64,000 nt of DNA from Desmodus rotundus (Eukaryota > Chordata > Mammalia > Chiroptera > Phyllostomidae): positions 131,625,318-131,689,317 of the forward strand of contig NC_071392.1 of NCBI RefSeq assembly GCF_022682495.2, read 5' to 3'. Each line of letters starts with the position of its first letter. The first letter of the stretch is position 1. The position numbers and the translations under genes are program-made. Below the pieces are notes generated by a model. That model searched no databases, was not told where the DNA came from, and was given only the letters and a program-made list of their open reading frames with translations. Positions 43,754 through 54,633 of the stretch are shown here, in pieces.

Positions 43754-43989
43754 TGCCCTCGTAATTTATTTTCTTTTAAGATTTTATTTATTTATTTTTA
43801 GAGAGAGGGGAGGGAAGAAAGAGAGGGAGAGAAACATCAATGTGTGGTTGCCTCACACATGGCCCCCACTGAGGACCTGGCCTGCAACCCTGGCATGTGC
43901 CCTGACTGGGAATTGAACCTGAGACCCCTTTCCTTTGCAGCCCATGCTCAATCCACTGAGCTGCACCAGCCAGGGTGCCCTCATAATTT
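43754..43989 (-). mobile_element. Ves-type bat SINE, antisense, with target-site duplication
   Basis: The right end is the complement of 'accctggctggtgcagctca'. 'actgggaattgaacctgaga' covers the B box and 'aacatcaatgtgtggttgcc' covers the body, with a GA-rich stretch and a T-rich tail at the left. Duplications 'tgccctcgtaattt' (43754-43767) and 'tgccctcataattt' (43976-43989) flank it, showing L1-type insertion. Confidence 0.95.
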
Positions 43990-44071
43990 CTAATTTATGC
44001 CTTCAAATTGCCATAGGCAATAAATCAAAAACCAAAATTGAGTATGTGCCCACACATACACACACATATAC

Positions 44072-44220
44072 AGTCAGTTTTCATTATTTGTGGTAGTTAT
44101 GCTGTATAAAGTCGCCATGAACACTGAATTTTCCAATATTAAACCATTAACCCTGGAAGGGATTTGGGGTTAGGTTCCCAGAAACCTCTGGTCACAACAC
44201 AGAACAATCCAGAGCCAGGA
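44072..44220 (+). repeat. Tigger/MER-type DNA transposon end
   Basis: 'cagtcagttttcattatttg', 'ggtagttatgctgtataaag', 'gaacactgaattttccaat' and 'ggttaggttcccagaaacc' match the start of a common mammalian non-autonomous Tc1/mariner element. Only the first part is present. Confidence 0.6.
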
Positions 44221-44584
44221 AGGTGGTCTGAGTCCTGACAACACAGTCCAAACATGATCTGGCCCTTAACATTTTAAATTTGTGAGCCAGCAAGAAAAGC
44301 CATTTTGAGTAACCTTTTTGTCACTTCCATGTGAACAAGTCCTGATTAATTTACCCACTTAATAAAACATTCCTCCTATTGTATTCTAGAATGAAATACA
44401 CTCTAGATATCCCTGGGCTCTGCTTCTGCTCTACCTCAAAAGCCAGTATCAAAATGACCGTTTACAGGCCAGAGTCACAGAAAAAAAGAAATGAAATACA
44501 ATCAATGCTGCTTTATACTTAATGACAGGAAGCTCTCTACCTAGTGAGTCATTTTATATAAGACAGTTTTATGCAAACAATCCC

Positions 44585-44700
44585 CTGACACACAAGCATT
44601 CAGAGACATTTATTGAGCACTGACTGTATACCCAATACTGGAGTAGGCTTTGGAGGTTATAAAATGAATATGACAGACTAAACCTACAAAGTCTTCATGG
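44585..44700 (+). repeat. Ancient repeat fragment (same family as 20.1 kb)
   Basis: 'agacatttattgagcactga', 'ccaatactggagtaggcttt' and 'ggaggttataaaatgaatat' match the head of the unnamed ancient repeat at 20126. Confidence 0.4.
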
Positions 44701-44919
44701 TTGTAACTCTTCAACTTTTAAGAAATTGTTCCTTTTAATAAAGGAAAATAATTTTCTTCTTGCTTCCTGTTTGAAAATAATTTTCTTCTTGCTTCCTGTT
44801 TCACTTAGCTATTCTCATAATATTGCTACGTTAAAAAAAAAAAACCCATAAAGTCTTGGCGATACCAATCACAATCTGCACATGGACTAGAGTGACTCTG
44901 AGGATCCCAGTGGGGTTCA

Positions 44920-45335
44920 CTCTCATGTCTGGGGTTTGTCTTGTCTAGACTGGGCTTGTCTGGACACCTCTGCTTCCTGCAGGTGGGCTAGGATGGCTTG
45001 GCTCAGATTCAGGTTGCAATGGCTGAGGTGTCTGTTCCACATGTCTCCCATACTCCTTAGACCAGTGGGCTAGCCATCCATCTCCTTCTCATGGTGATAG
45101 CAGAACTGCTGCAGGAAGCCAGGAAGAAATACGTGAGGCCTCCTAAGACACAGACTTTCTTATACCTTGTTCGACTGGCCCACGCAAGTCACTCTGACCA
45201 GTCCAAAGTCAAGGGAACAGAGAAGTAATCTGCCTCTTTCATGGTATAGATTGCAAAGACATACAGCAAAAGAGATGAATATGGAGAGGGGTGAAGAATT
45301 GGGGTCAATAATGTAGGCTACTATACTCATTCATT
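44920..45335 (-). repeat. LTR relic (MaLR/ERVL-like), antisense
   Basis: 'gtgggctaggatggcttggc' near 44990 and the final 'gaggggtgaagaattggggt' near 45290-45305 are antisense features of an old mammalian LTR. No internal genes are adjacent. Confidence 0.5.
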
Positions 45336-45949
45336 GATCTTAGGTCTCTCTCCTGAAAATTCATTCTAGCTTAACTTGAAAATCACTTAATTTAAAGATG
45401 GCTCCAATCTCAGATGAACCTGGTGATGTTGCCATGGCTTTTTTCTCTCTAGGCCTCACTTTGCTCAAATGGGGACAATGGCAGGAGCCATCTGTCTGTG
45501 AAAAGGTCAAGAAAACTGTCAAGGTACCTTCATGATGTGCTGTTATCCTGAGCTCTCTGGAGGCAAGGCTTTGCATCATTCTAAGTTGCACTCTGCAAAT
45601 TGCTAAGTCCCAAATAAGACAATATTAATGGAAATGCATTAGGTATGAGGTTATCTTAAACTTGTGTCCTTGTTTCCAAAATCACCTGGAGAATCTGTTT
45701 GCATCAGGCTAATTTCGTTCATTCCTTTGGTAAGAGTATGTTCTGGCAATAGCACTGGACAGGCCTCATTATTTCCTTTAATGACTTGCTAGGGAGAGAT
45801 TGAGTTTCTGGAAATGAAGTCTGATGCATCCTTTCTATTAAACAAACTTAACTTCTCAGGCCAGGAAGGCTATAAGAAGGAGTAGTGGAGTGCTGATAAC
45901 TGTTCTGGAACAAAACCCCAGTTTGGGGTATTTGCTGATTCCTGTCATA
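45336..45949. other. Unassigned DNA
   Basis: No gene or repeat family is recognised. Confidence 0.35.
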
Positions 45950-46110
45950 AACCATATTTTTCAGACCATAAGATCCATCTAGGTTTTAGAGGAGGAAAAT
46001 AGGAAAAAAATTTGAAGCAAAAAATGTGATAAAATATTTAATAACATCTTTTAAAGGAGAAATCCTATAGCGAGCCAGGTAAACTACATTCAGACTATAT
46101 GACATACCCC
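45950..46110. repeat. Possible short DNA-transposon relic
   Basis: 'tttttcagaccataagatcc' and 'tctaggttttagaggaggaa' resemble a short repeat that I recall from bat genomes as a DNA-transposon end. This is a weak call made from memory. Confidence 0.3.
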
Positions 46111-46376
46111 CATTTTCCTCACAAACTGGGGCAGGGGAAGTTGGCTTTTTAATTATTTTTAAATTTTTATTCTTATTCAGCTAGAGTTGTCTGAGTTTTC
46201 TCCCCATCCCTCCACCCCATCCCAGCCAAACCCACCTCCCTACCCCACCTCCACACTCACCCTTGATTTTGCCCATGTGTCCTTTATAGTATTCCTATAA
46301 ACCCCACTCCCTACTATCCCCTCCCCACTCTCCTCTAGCTATTATTGTTAGAGTGTTTGCTTTTTTCTTTTGTTGA

Positions 46377-49300
46377 TTATGTTCCAGTTAAAGGTGAGAT
46401 CATATGGTATTTGTCTCTCACCGCCTGCCTTATTTCACTTAGCACAATGCTCTCCAGTTCCATCTATGCTGTTGCAAAGGGCAGGAACTCCTTCTTTCTC
46501 TCTGCTGCATAGAATTCCATTGTGTAAATGTACCATAATTTTTTGATCCACTCATTTGCTGAGGGGCACTTCGGTTGCTTCCAGTACTAGGATATTGCAA
46601 ATTGTGCTGCTATGAACATTGGGGTGCACAGGTTGTTTTGCATTGGTGTTTCAGGGTTCCTAAGGTATAATCCCAGCAGCGGAATTGCTGGGTCAAAGGG
46701 CAGTTCCATTTTTAGTTTTCTGAGGAAATTCCATACTGTTTTCCACAGTGGCCTCACCAGTCTGCATTCCCACCAACAGTGCACTAGGGTTCTCTATTCT
46801 CCGCATCCTCTCCAACATTTGTTTGTTGATTTGTTTATGTTGGCCACTCTGACTGGTGTGAGATGGTACCTCATTGTGGTTTTAATTTGCATCTCTCTGA
46901 TGGCTAGTGATGCTGAGCATATTTTCATACGCCTCTGGACCCTCTGTATGTCTTCCTTGGAGAAGTGTCTGTTCAAGTCCTTTGCCCATTTATTAATTGG
47001 GATGTTTGTCTTCCAGGAGTGGAGTCCTGTGAGTTCTTTATATATTTTGGAGATCAGGCCCTTGTGAGAGGTATCATTAGCAAATATGTTTTCCCATACT
47101 GTTGGTTCTCTTTGTAATTTGGTGCTGTTTTCTTTAGCCCTGCAGAAGCTTTTTATTTTGATGAGGTCCCATTTGTTTATTCTTTCCTTTATGTCCCTTG
47201 GTTTAGGGGACATGTCTGTGAGGACGTTGCAGCGTGGAATGTCTGAGATTATCCTGCCAATGATTTCCTCTGGGACTTTAATAGTGTTACGACTTATATT
47301 TAAGCCTTCTACCCACCTTCAATTTATTTTTATGTATGGCGTAAGTTGGTGATCGAGTTTTATTTTTTTCCATGTAGCTGTTCAGATCTCCCAACAGCAT
47401 CTGTTGAAGAGGCTGTTTTTGCTCCATTTTATGCTTCTGCCTCCTTTGTCAAATATTAATTGACCGTATAGACTTGAGCTTATTTCTGGGCTCTCTGTTC
47501 TGTTCCATTGGTCTATGTGCCTCTTTTTATGCCAGTACCAGGCTGTTTTGATGACAGTGGCCTTGTAATACAGTTTGATGTCAGGTATTGTGATCCCTCC
47601 TGCTTTGTTCTTCTTTCTCAAAATTTCTGCAGCTATTCAGTGTCATTTATGGTTCCATATGAATTTCTGAAATGTTTCTTCTACATCTGTGAAATGTGTC
47701 ATGGGTACTTTAATAGGGATTGCATTGAATCTATAAATTGCTTTGGGTAGTATGGCCATTTTGATGATGTGAATTCTTCCAATCCATGAGCATGGTACAT
47801 GCTTCCATTTGTTTGTGTCTTCCTTAATTTCTTTCTTCAGGGTTGTGTAGTTTTCTGAGTACAGGTTTTTTACCTCCTTGGTTTGGTTTATTCCTAGATA
47901 CTTTATTTTTCTTCTTGCTGTATCAAATGGGATTTTTTTTCTGATTTCTCTTTCTGCAGTTTTGTTGTTGGTATACAGGAATGCCTTTGATCTGAGTATT
48001 GACTTTGTATCCAGCTGTTTTGCCAAATTTATTTATTAAGTCAAGTAGTTCTTTGGTGGAGTCCATAGGATTTTCCATGTACACTATGATGTCACCTGCA
48101 AACAGTAACAGTTTCATTTCCTCCTTTCCAATTTGGATGCCTTTTATTGCTTTTTCTTGTCTGATTGCTGTGGCTAGGACTTCCAATGCTATGTTGAATA
48201 AGAGTGGTGAGAGAGGGCATCCTTGTCTTGTTCCTGATCTCCGTGGGAAAGCTCTAAGTTTTTGTCCATTGAGTATGATGTTGGCTGTAGGTCTCTCAAA
48301 TATGGCCTTGATTATGTTGAGGAATGCTCCCTTTATTTCCACTTTGCTGAGTGTTTTTATCAGAAATGGGTGCTGTATCTTATCAAATGCTTTTTCTGCA
48401 TTTGATCTGCATCTATTGATATGATCATGTGATTTTTGTCTTTGCTGTTGTTGATGTGATGTATTATGTTTATTGATTTGCGAATATTATACCATCCTTG
48501 CATCCCTGGGATGAATCCCACTTGGTCATGGTGGATGATCTTTTTAATGTATTGCTGGATGAGGTTTGCCAATATTTTGTTGAGAATTTTAGCATCTATG
48601 TTCATCAGCGATATTGGCCTGAAGTTTTCTTTCTTCGTTGTGTCTTTATCTGGTTTGGGGATTAGGATGATGCTGGTTTCATAAAAAGAGTTTGGGAGTC
48701 TTCCATCATTTTGGGTTTTTTGGAATAGTCTGTGAAGGATAGGGGTTAGCTCTTCCTTAAATGCTGTGTAGAATTCTCCTGTGAAACCATCTGGTCCAGG
48801 GCTGTTGTGTGTTGGGAGTTTTTTGATGACTGCTTCAATTTCGTCTGCTGTTATTGGTCTGTTCAGGTTTTCTGCTTCTTCATTCAGTTTGGAAGATTAT
48901 ATTTTTCTAGAAATGTGTCCACTTCACCTAGGTTTTCAAATTTCTTGGCATACAGTTCTTCATAGTAATTTCTTACAATCCTTTGTATTTCTGTGGTATC
49001 ATTTGTAATCTCTCCTCTTTCATTTCTGATTGTGTTTATTTGCATCCTGTCTCTTTTTTTCTTGACGAGCCTACTTAAAGGCTTGTCGATTTTGTTTATC
49101 TTTTCAAAGAATCAGCTCCTGCATTCATTGATCCTTAGAATTGTGCTTTTAGTCTCTATGTCATTTAACTCTGCTCTGATCTTGGTTATTTCCTTCCTTC
49201 TGCTTGCTCTGGGCTGTCTTTGTTGTTGTTCCTGGAGTTCTTGTAGGCATAGGGTTGGGTTGTTTGTTTGAAATGTTTCTATCTTTTGAAGGTAGGCCTG

Positions 49301-50205
49301 TATTGCTATGAACTTCCCTCTCAGGACTGCCTTTGCTGTGTCCCATAGGTTTTGGGTTGTTGTGAGTTCATTTTCATTTATTTGCAGAAACTTTCTGATT
49401 TCTTCTATGATCTCGTTCTTGACCCATTCATTGTTTAATAGCATGCTATTCAGTCTCCATGATTTTGAGTGTTTTGGGTTTTTTCCTTTGGGGTTGGTTT
49501 CTAGTTTCAGTCCCTTGTAGTCAGAGAAAATGCTTGATATGTTTTCAATTTTCTCAAATTTGTTGAGGCTTGCTTTGTGTCCTATCATGTGGTCTATCTT
49601 TGAAAATGTTCCATGTACACTTGGAAAGAATGTGTATTGTGCTTCTTTGGGATGAAACACTCTATATATATATCAGTTATGTCCATTTCATCTAGGGTAT
49701 TGTTAAGTGGCACAATATCCTTCTTGATATTTTGTTTGGAAGACCTGTCCATTTTTGACAGTGGGGTGTTAAAGTCCCCCACTATAATTGTGTTGCTGTC
49801 AATATCTTTCTTGAAGTCCTCCAAGATTTTCTTTATGTGTTTGGGTGCTCCTATGTTGGGTGCATATATATTTACAATATTTCTGCCTTCTTGGTGGATT
49901 CTTCCATTGAGTATTATGAAGTGACCTTCTGGGTCTCACTTTATGGCCCTTCTTTGGAAGTCTATTTTGTCTGCCATGAGTATTGCTACCCCTGCTTTTT
50001 TTTCCTGTCCGTTTGCTTGGAACATTTGTTTCCAGCCCTTCACTTTCAGTCTGTGTAGGTCTTTTGTCCTGAGATTGGTCTCTTGTAGGCAACATATGTG
50101 TGGGTCATGTTTTCTTATCCATTCAGCTCTTCTATGTCTTTTGATTGGAGCATTTAATCCATTTATGTTTAAGGTTATTATCAATAGGTAGTTATTCATT
50201 TCCAT
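46377..50205 (-). pseudogene. L1 ORF2 (endonuclease-reverse transcriptase), broken
   Basis: ORF2p nicks target DNA and copies L1 RNA. The start at 50205 lies 46 bases after the ORF1 stop and encodes the endonuclease N-terminus ('LLIITLNINGLNAPIKRHRR', then 'CCLQETNLR'). Frameshifts occur near 49940 and at several later points. RT motifs are visible ('[20 protein letters not shown]' near 48225). The FADD catalytic box reads F-A-G-D: the first aspartate codon at 48096-48094 is GGT. The C-terminal cysteine-rich region is near 46780-46600 and the stop is at 46379-46377. The span of 3.83 kb fits a full-length ORF2 of about 1,275 codons. It cannot make active protein. Confidence 0.9.
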
Positions 50206-50251
50206 TTTTTCCTACCTGTGTTCCTCTATCTTTCTGTTTTCCTTCCTTTCA

Positions 50252-51184
50252 TTAAAGCACTCCCTTTAGCATCTCTTGCAGAGCTGGTTTGGTGGAAGTG
50301 TATTCTTTTAGACTTCTTTTGTCTGGGAAACTCTTTATTTGGCCTTCTATCTTGATTGAGAGCCTTGCTGGGTAAAGTAGTCTTGGTTGCAGGCCTCTGG
50401 TTCTCATTACTTGGGATATTTTTTGCCATACTCTTCTGGCTTGGAGTGTTTCCATTGAGAAGTCAATTGCTAACCTTATTGGGGCTCCCTTGTATGTTAC
50501 TTCCTGTTTCTCCCTTGCTGACTTTAACATCCTCTCTTTGTCTTGGAATTTTGCCATTTTAATTATGATGTGTCTTGCAGTGGGCCTGTTTGGGTTCCTC
50601 TTGCTTGGGACTCTCTGTGTTTCCTCGATTTGGGTGATTTTTTCTCTCTTCAGATTAGGGAAATTTTCCATCATTACTTCTTCAAACAGGTTTTGTATCC
50701 CTTGCTCTTCTTCTTCTCCTTCTGGTATTCCTATTATACGGATATTGTTACGTTTCATGTTGTCCTGCATTTCCCTTATTGCCTCTTCATTCTTTCTGAA
50801 CCTCTTTTCCTTTTCTTGCTGTTTCTGGGTGTTCTTTTCTACTTTGTCCTCCAGCTCGCTGATCCAATCCTCTGCTTCATCAAGTCTGCTTTTGATTCCT
50901 TCTACAGTCTTCTTCAATTCAGAAATTGTATTCTTCATTTCCTTTTGGCCCTTGTTGATAGTTTCTATTTCCTTTTTCATGTTAATATAGTTTCTAGTGA
51001 GTTCATTGTAGTTTCCCTGTAGTTTCTGGTAGTTCTCTGTGAGCTCAGTGAGCTCAGTGAGCTTCCTGATAACCATTGCTTTGAACTCAGTATCCGATAG
51101 TTGACTTGCCTCTCTTTCAGTTAGCATTCTTTCTGAGGCTTCCTCCTTTCCTTTCAGTTGGGGTTTGTTTCTTTGTCTTCCCAT
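50252..51184 (-). CDS. L1 ORF1 protein (ORF1p), intact 310 residues
   Basis: ORF1p is the trimeric RNA-binding chaperone that coats L1 RNA in cytoplasmic particles. The frame is uninterrupted from ATG at 51184 to the stop at 50252. Visible parts: a basic, Ser/Glu-rich N-terminus (1-45); a long heptad-rich coiled coil (about 46-140, with 'SRLDEAEDWISELEDKVEK'); an RRM (about 147-240) with 'NIRIIGIPEGEEEEQ' and 'ARHIIIKMAKF'; and a C-terminal domain (about 225-300) with 'YKGAPIRLAIDFSMETLQ' and 'LLYPARLSIKIEGQIKSF'. The length is near that of mammalian ORF1p. The start follows the 5' UTR directly and is the first in-frame Met. Its intactness next to a broken ORF2 suggests fairly recent origin or chance survival. 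It is a transposon protein, not a host gene. Confidence 0.95.
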   Translation of the reverse strand: MGRQRNKPQLKGKEEASERMLTEREASQLSDTEFKAMVIRKLTELTELTENYQKLQGNYNELTRNYINMKKEIETINKGQKEMKNTISELKKTVEGIKSRLDEAEDWISELEDKVEKNTQKQQEKEKRFRKNEEAIREMQDNMKRNNIRIIGIPEGEEEEQGIQNLFEEVMMENFPNLKREKITQIEETQRVPSKRNPNRPTARHIIIKMAKFQDKERMLKSAREKQEVTYKGAPIRLAIDFSMETLQARRVWQKISQVMRTRGLQPRLLYPARLSIKIEGQIKSFPDKRSLKEYTSTKPALQEMLKGVL

Positions 51185-52855
51185 TGTTTGTGAGACTCTT
51201 GTTGTTAGTCTCTGCTTCTTAAATTGATCTGCTCTGACTCCCTGAGTTTATGGTATGAACTTCTATGCTAGAATGCCAATGGGATTCAGTGGTGCTGTCT
51301 CCTTAATCTCCTGTGCTCACTGGTCTTGAGCTGATGTTTATGGGTGTAACACAGTCTAACTCTGTTCTTTTCAGCACTCCAGGTTTTATTTTCTCACCTG
51401 TGGGAAAAAGAGAAATGGGGGCGGGAAGAGGAAAAAAAATAGAAGGGAAAGAGGGAATAGAAAAGGAAAGGAAGGAAGGAAGAAGGAATAAAGAATGTTC
51501 GGAGGCAAGATAAGAAGGAATTTTAACAAAAGTTAAAACAAAAGAATAAATAAAAGAAGGCAGGAAGAAGGAATAAAAAAGGTAAAGGATGGAAGGAAGA
51601 AGGAATAAAAAAAGAAAGAAGGACAGAAAGGAAGAAGGAATTCAGGGGGAAAGGAGGAAAGAAAAGAAAAAAAAGTCTTTTGCTGGCTTTAAACCGGTAA
51701 GGTTAGTTCTGCTGGACTTCCTGTCTGTGGAACGGGAGGGGGTGGTTGGAAGGATTGGTTTCACTTTTCCCCCTTCCTGAGCCACACTCTTCACTGTTGT
51801 TCAGCCTCTGGTCCAGTTCTCAGGTTCCTTCTGCTCCCCACTAGGCCTTTAGTTCACCAGTTGTGCTGTCCTTGAGTTGCACCAATTAGGGGCAACTCAC
51901 ACTCCCCCTTCTTGCTCTTTGCTGTCTTAGATGCTAGGGGCTCTCTGTGCTGCTATGGGGTAGTTCAGCCCCCTACTGGGTCAAGTCTTTCCGGGGAATG
52001 CAGTCTCCCCTATCCCTGCAGCTCCCCTCTGCTGGGTGTTCTGCCTTAGTCCTAGAGAGCCAGTAGCCCTGCAGGCCTCTGTGCGCAGGGGCTATGTAGA
52101 AGATGTTCAGAACTGGTACTTTTAGGTGTGGTCCCTGGCAGGAAGCCAGGCGTTTGATCAGCAGATCTGCTGCTTTGGGACTGAGTCGTGCGTGGCCAGT
52201 CTTTCTGCTGCTTTGGGCCTGGTTTGCACTTGGCTGGCCGGTCTGCCGCCTTGGGCCTGTGCGTGGGGCAGCTAGCCTGTGCTCCCAGTGCACACCCACC
52301 CAAGGTTTCAGGTGTGGGTGGCCAGCTGGGGTTTCAGGTGTGGGCCTCCAGCCCGCTAATCTGGGTGCGTGCAACCGGGCTTCAGTTGAGCGAGGGCGGC
52401 TTATCCCACGTTCACAGTCCAGGGGCTGAGGGGGGATGGGTGCCAGAGGCTGCGGCTGCTGCGGAGAGTTCTCTAACTAGCCGCTAAATGCCTCTATTTT
52501 CTTTTTCTTTTTGAGAAATTCTTCCTATTCAAGCCCCCCTGGTCCAAACAAGCATCTGGCTGCTCACACAGTCCAGCCTGGCTCTCTCCCAAGAATCCTG
52601 CAGCAGACCCTGCGGCCCGGGCTGGGGCTTCAGCCTCCCTGGTCCTCGCGCAGGCCCCGGGACCTTATTGTCCTTAAGCACTCTTCTTACAGTCAGATCT
52701 TTCAATGTCCTCTATCTTTGGTCTCCAATCTTCATATATGCTGGAATACTGTTGGCTGTTCGCTCTGCTCCTCAGATCAGCTAGGTGTTTCCCTGGTGTT
52801 GAGGGGAAGTGGATTCTGCTCCCACCTATCTTGCCACCATCTTCCTGGGCTGGAT
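51185..52855 (-). promoter_or_regulatory. L1 5' UTR / internal promoter region
   Basis: About 1.67 kb upstream of ORF1. The distal part (52000-52855) is GC-rich with CpGs, and the proximal part (51400-51680) is a pyrimidine-rich tract in the L1 sense, seen as GGAAGGAA-type repeats on the plus strand. A YY1-like AAGATGGTGG lies at the 5' tip (52826-52850). YY1 sets the start of L1 transcription in other mammals. Overlapping 80-130 codon frames in the GC-rich part have no domains. Confidence 0.7.
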
Positions 52856-52989
52856 GCTCTGAGGGATGCAGTCTGGGCGTGCACTCCAACCAAGTTGGTG
52901 TGTTGACCACAACTGCGGCTCATAGCCCTGGGTCCCTGTTCCTGGGCGCCCGATGATGCAGATCCTGGCCCTAGGTGAGATCCATGTGT

Positions 52990-53412
52990 TGTGGCTGCAA
53001 TGGACAAATGCACAAAAATTTTTTAAAAAAGATTCAGAGAATAAGTTCTCGGAGAATGTATGAATTCATCCATAGAGTTTGTTCATACAGAATGAGTGCT
53101 TTTGGTTTTTATTATAGACACCCTAACAAAGCTGTAAAACTTTTCAGATCACAAATTTAAAATTTTTTAAAATTGACATTGCATTCCCAAATAAGATGAG
53201 TCTAGTTCTCACTTAGGCACTTTGAGTTCAATTGTGTTTAACAAAAAGTTCTGGCACAAAACATAAGGATGCATCAAAGTTTAGCTTTGGCCTCCACTCT
53301 GCCATTTGGCTTTGCTCAGTCTCAATCTTTTGAAGTCTAAATAGCCTAATTTGCCTATTTTGCCACTATTTTTGCAAACTTATATTGTGCTGTATCAAAA
53401 ATATGTGATTGT
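52990..53412. other. Unassigned AT-rich DNA
   Basis: This is flanking sequence between the L1 5' end and a SINE. No gene or repeat is recognised. Confidence 0.4.
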
Positions 53413-53624
53413 AGCCCAGGCTGCTGTAGCTCAGTGGATTGAGCGTGGGCCTGTGGACCAAAGGGTTGCTGGTTCAATTCCCAGTCAGGGCACATGCCTG
53501 GGTTGCAGGCCAGGTCCCTAGCTGGGGACACATGAGGGGAAACCACACATTGATGTTTCTCTCTCTCTCTTTCTCCTTATCTTCCCTTCTCTCTAATAAA
53601 TAAATAAAATCTTAAAAAATATAT
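53413..53624 (+). mobile_element. Ves-type bat SINE, sense
   Basis: The head 'gcccaggctgctgtagctca' carries the A box (TAGCTCAGTGG) and 'ggttcaattcc' at 53471-53481 is the B box, both inherited from a tRNA. The body 'cacacattgatgtttctctc', a CT-rich stretch and an 'aataaataaataaaatctt' tail follow. The anticodon arm is degenerate, so it is a SINE and not a tRNA gene. Confidence 0.95.
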
Positions 53625-53990
53625 TACTGTATTGGGAACATATTTAATTGGAAAGAATCCCTGTAACAGAATGCCATGTCTTTTAGATTTATTTTTAGTA
53701 TTTGAATAATCATTTCCAAATATAGGTCATCATTTTAGATGTATCTTGGGGTAAAAAGTCTCCAAATTTTGAAATTCTCTTTGTTAGCTTTATTATTATA
53801 AGGGTAAAGTATTATACTAATTGATGATTATGAGTCATTAAATTATGTATTAAAATAATTAATATATTCAATATTGTAAGAGGTAAAAAGTTTAATAATT
53901 ATTATGAATATTTTAAGAGACAGTACTAGCTAAAAAACTTCTCACCATTTCTGAGCAAACAAATGTTTATAAAATTTTGAAAAATAATTC
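53625..53990. other. AT-rich unassigned DNA
   Basis: No gene or repeat is recognised. Confidence 0.4.
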
Positions 53991-54632
53991 TGTTAGTCTG
54001 TTCAAGCTGCCATAACAGAATACCACAGTTTGGGGTGCTAAAACAATAGAAATGTATTTATTATCTCATAGTTCTGGAGGCTGGAATTCCAAAGTTATGA
54101 AGGTGCAAGTTTCTAGTGAGAGCTCTCTTTCCACCTTGCAGAAGAATACCTTCTTGCTATGACCTCACATGGCCTTTCCCCTATGTATGTTCTCTTGATG
54201 TCTCTTCCTCTTCTTATAAGGGCAGCAGTCCTATTGACCTCATTTAATCTTAATTACAGGCATATTTCATTTTATTTTGCTTCTCAGATACTGTGTTTTT
54301 TACAAATTAAAGACACTGCACCGGCAAAAAGATTAGGACTCACTAAAGAATCATATGATGATTAGCATACTTTTAGCAATAACATATTTTTAATTAAGGT
54401 ATATACACTTTTTTAGACATAATTCTATTGCACACTTTATAATACACTATAGTATACTGTAAACATGACTTTTATATGCATTGGAAAACCAAAAGTTCAT
54501 GTGACTGGCTTTATTGCGATATTCACTTTGTTGAGGTCTACTTCCTTGAAGATTCCACCTCCAAATATGGTTACATTAGGGGTGAGGGTTTCAACACATG
54601 AATTTAGCAGACACAATTCAGTCCATAGTAAT
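53991..54632 (-). repeat. MaLR/MER-type LTR, antisense, split by Tigger1
   Basis: 'tgttagtctgttcaagctgc', 'tctcatagttctggaggctg', 'ccttcttgctatgacctcac', 'cctcatttaatcttaatta' and, beyond the insertion, 'ccacctccaaatatggttac', 'ggggtgagggtttcaacaca', 'aattcagtccatagtaa' form one continuous LTR. The 54257-54539 transposon divides it. No internal retroviral sequence is nearby, so it is a solitary LTR. Confidence 0.75.
54257..54539 (+). mobile_element. Internally deleted Tigger1 DNA transposon
   Basis: The left tip 'caggcatatttcattttatt' is the Tigger1 terminal repeat, preceded by a TA (54255-54256). From about 54315 the text is the extreme 3' part of Tigger1: end of the transposase frame ('caccggcaaaaagattagg'), 'ttaattaaggtatatacact', 'gacataattctattgcacac'. 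More than 2 kb of the autonomous element is missing between them, and the last part of the right terminal repeat is lost. The host LTR resumes at 54541. Confidence 0.85.
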
Positions 54633-54633
54633 A

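Larger units (their letters stand above)
46145..52855 (-). mobile_element. Near full-length bat L1, antisense
   Basis: From right to left: 5' UTR (about 52853-51185), an intact ORF1 (51184-50252), a broken ORF2 (50205-46377), a pyrimidine-rich (G-rich in sense) 3' UTR and a degraded poly-T at 46145-46175. The 5' tip reads 'ccaggaagatggtggcaaga' in sense, a YY1-type start like those of the HAL1 copies. The length of about 6.7 kb is that of a full L1. It is the only L1 here with a complete ORF1, but ORF2 carries frameshifts and an altered RT active site, so it cannot move by itself. No target-site duplication was found. The GC-rich stretch 52856-52990 may still belong to its 5' end. Confidence 0.92.

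Noticed and set aside
52103..52487. Overlapping 100-130 codon frames in GC-rich DNA, looking like an exon or CpG island
   Set aside because: The segment is the L1 5' UTR, adjacent to ORF1 and ending in the L1 start motif; frames on both strands are a GC effect.
53413..53485. tRNA-like sequence with A and B boxes
   Set aside because: It is the head of a Ves SINE with a degenerate anticodon arm and SINE body; not a functional tRNA gene. The same holds at 63152, 43975 and 28492.
54255..54540. Clean TA target-site duplication on both sides of Tigger1
   Set aside because: TA is present on both sides, but the right terminal repeat is incomplete, so the right TA may be coincidence.
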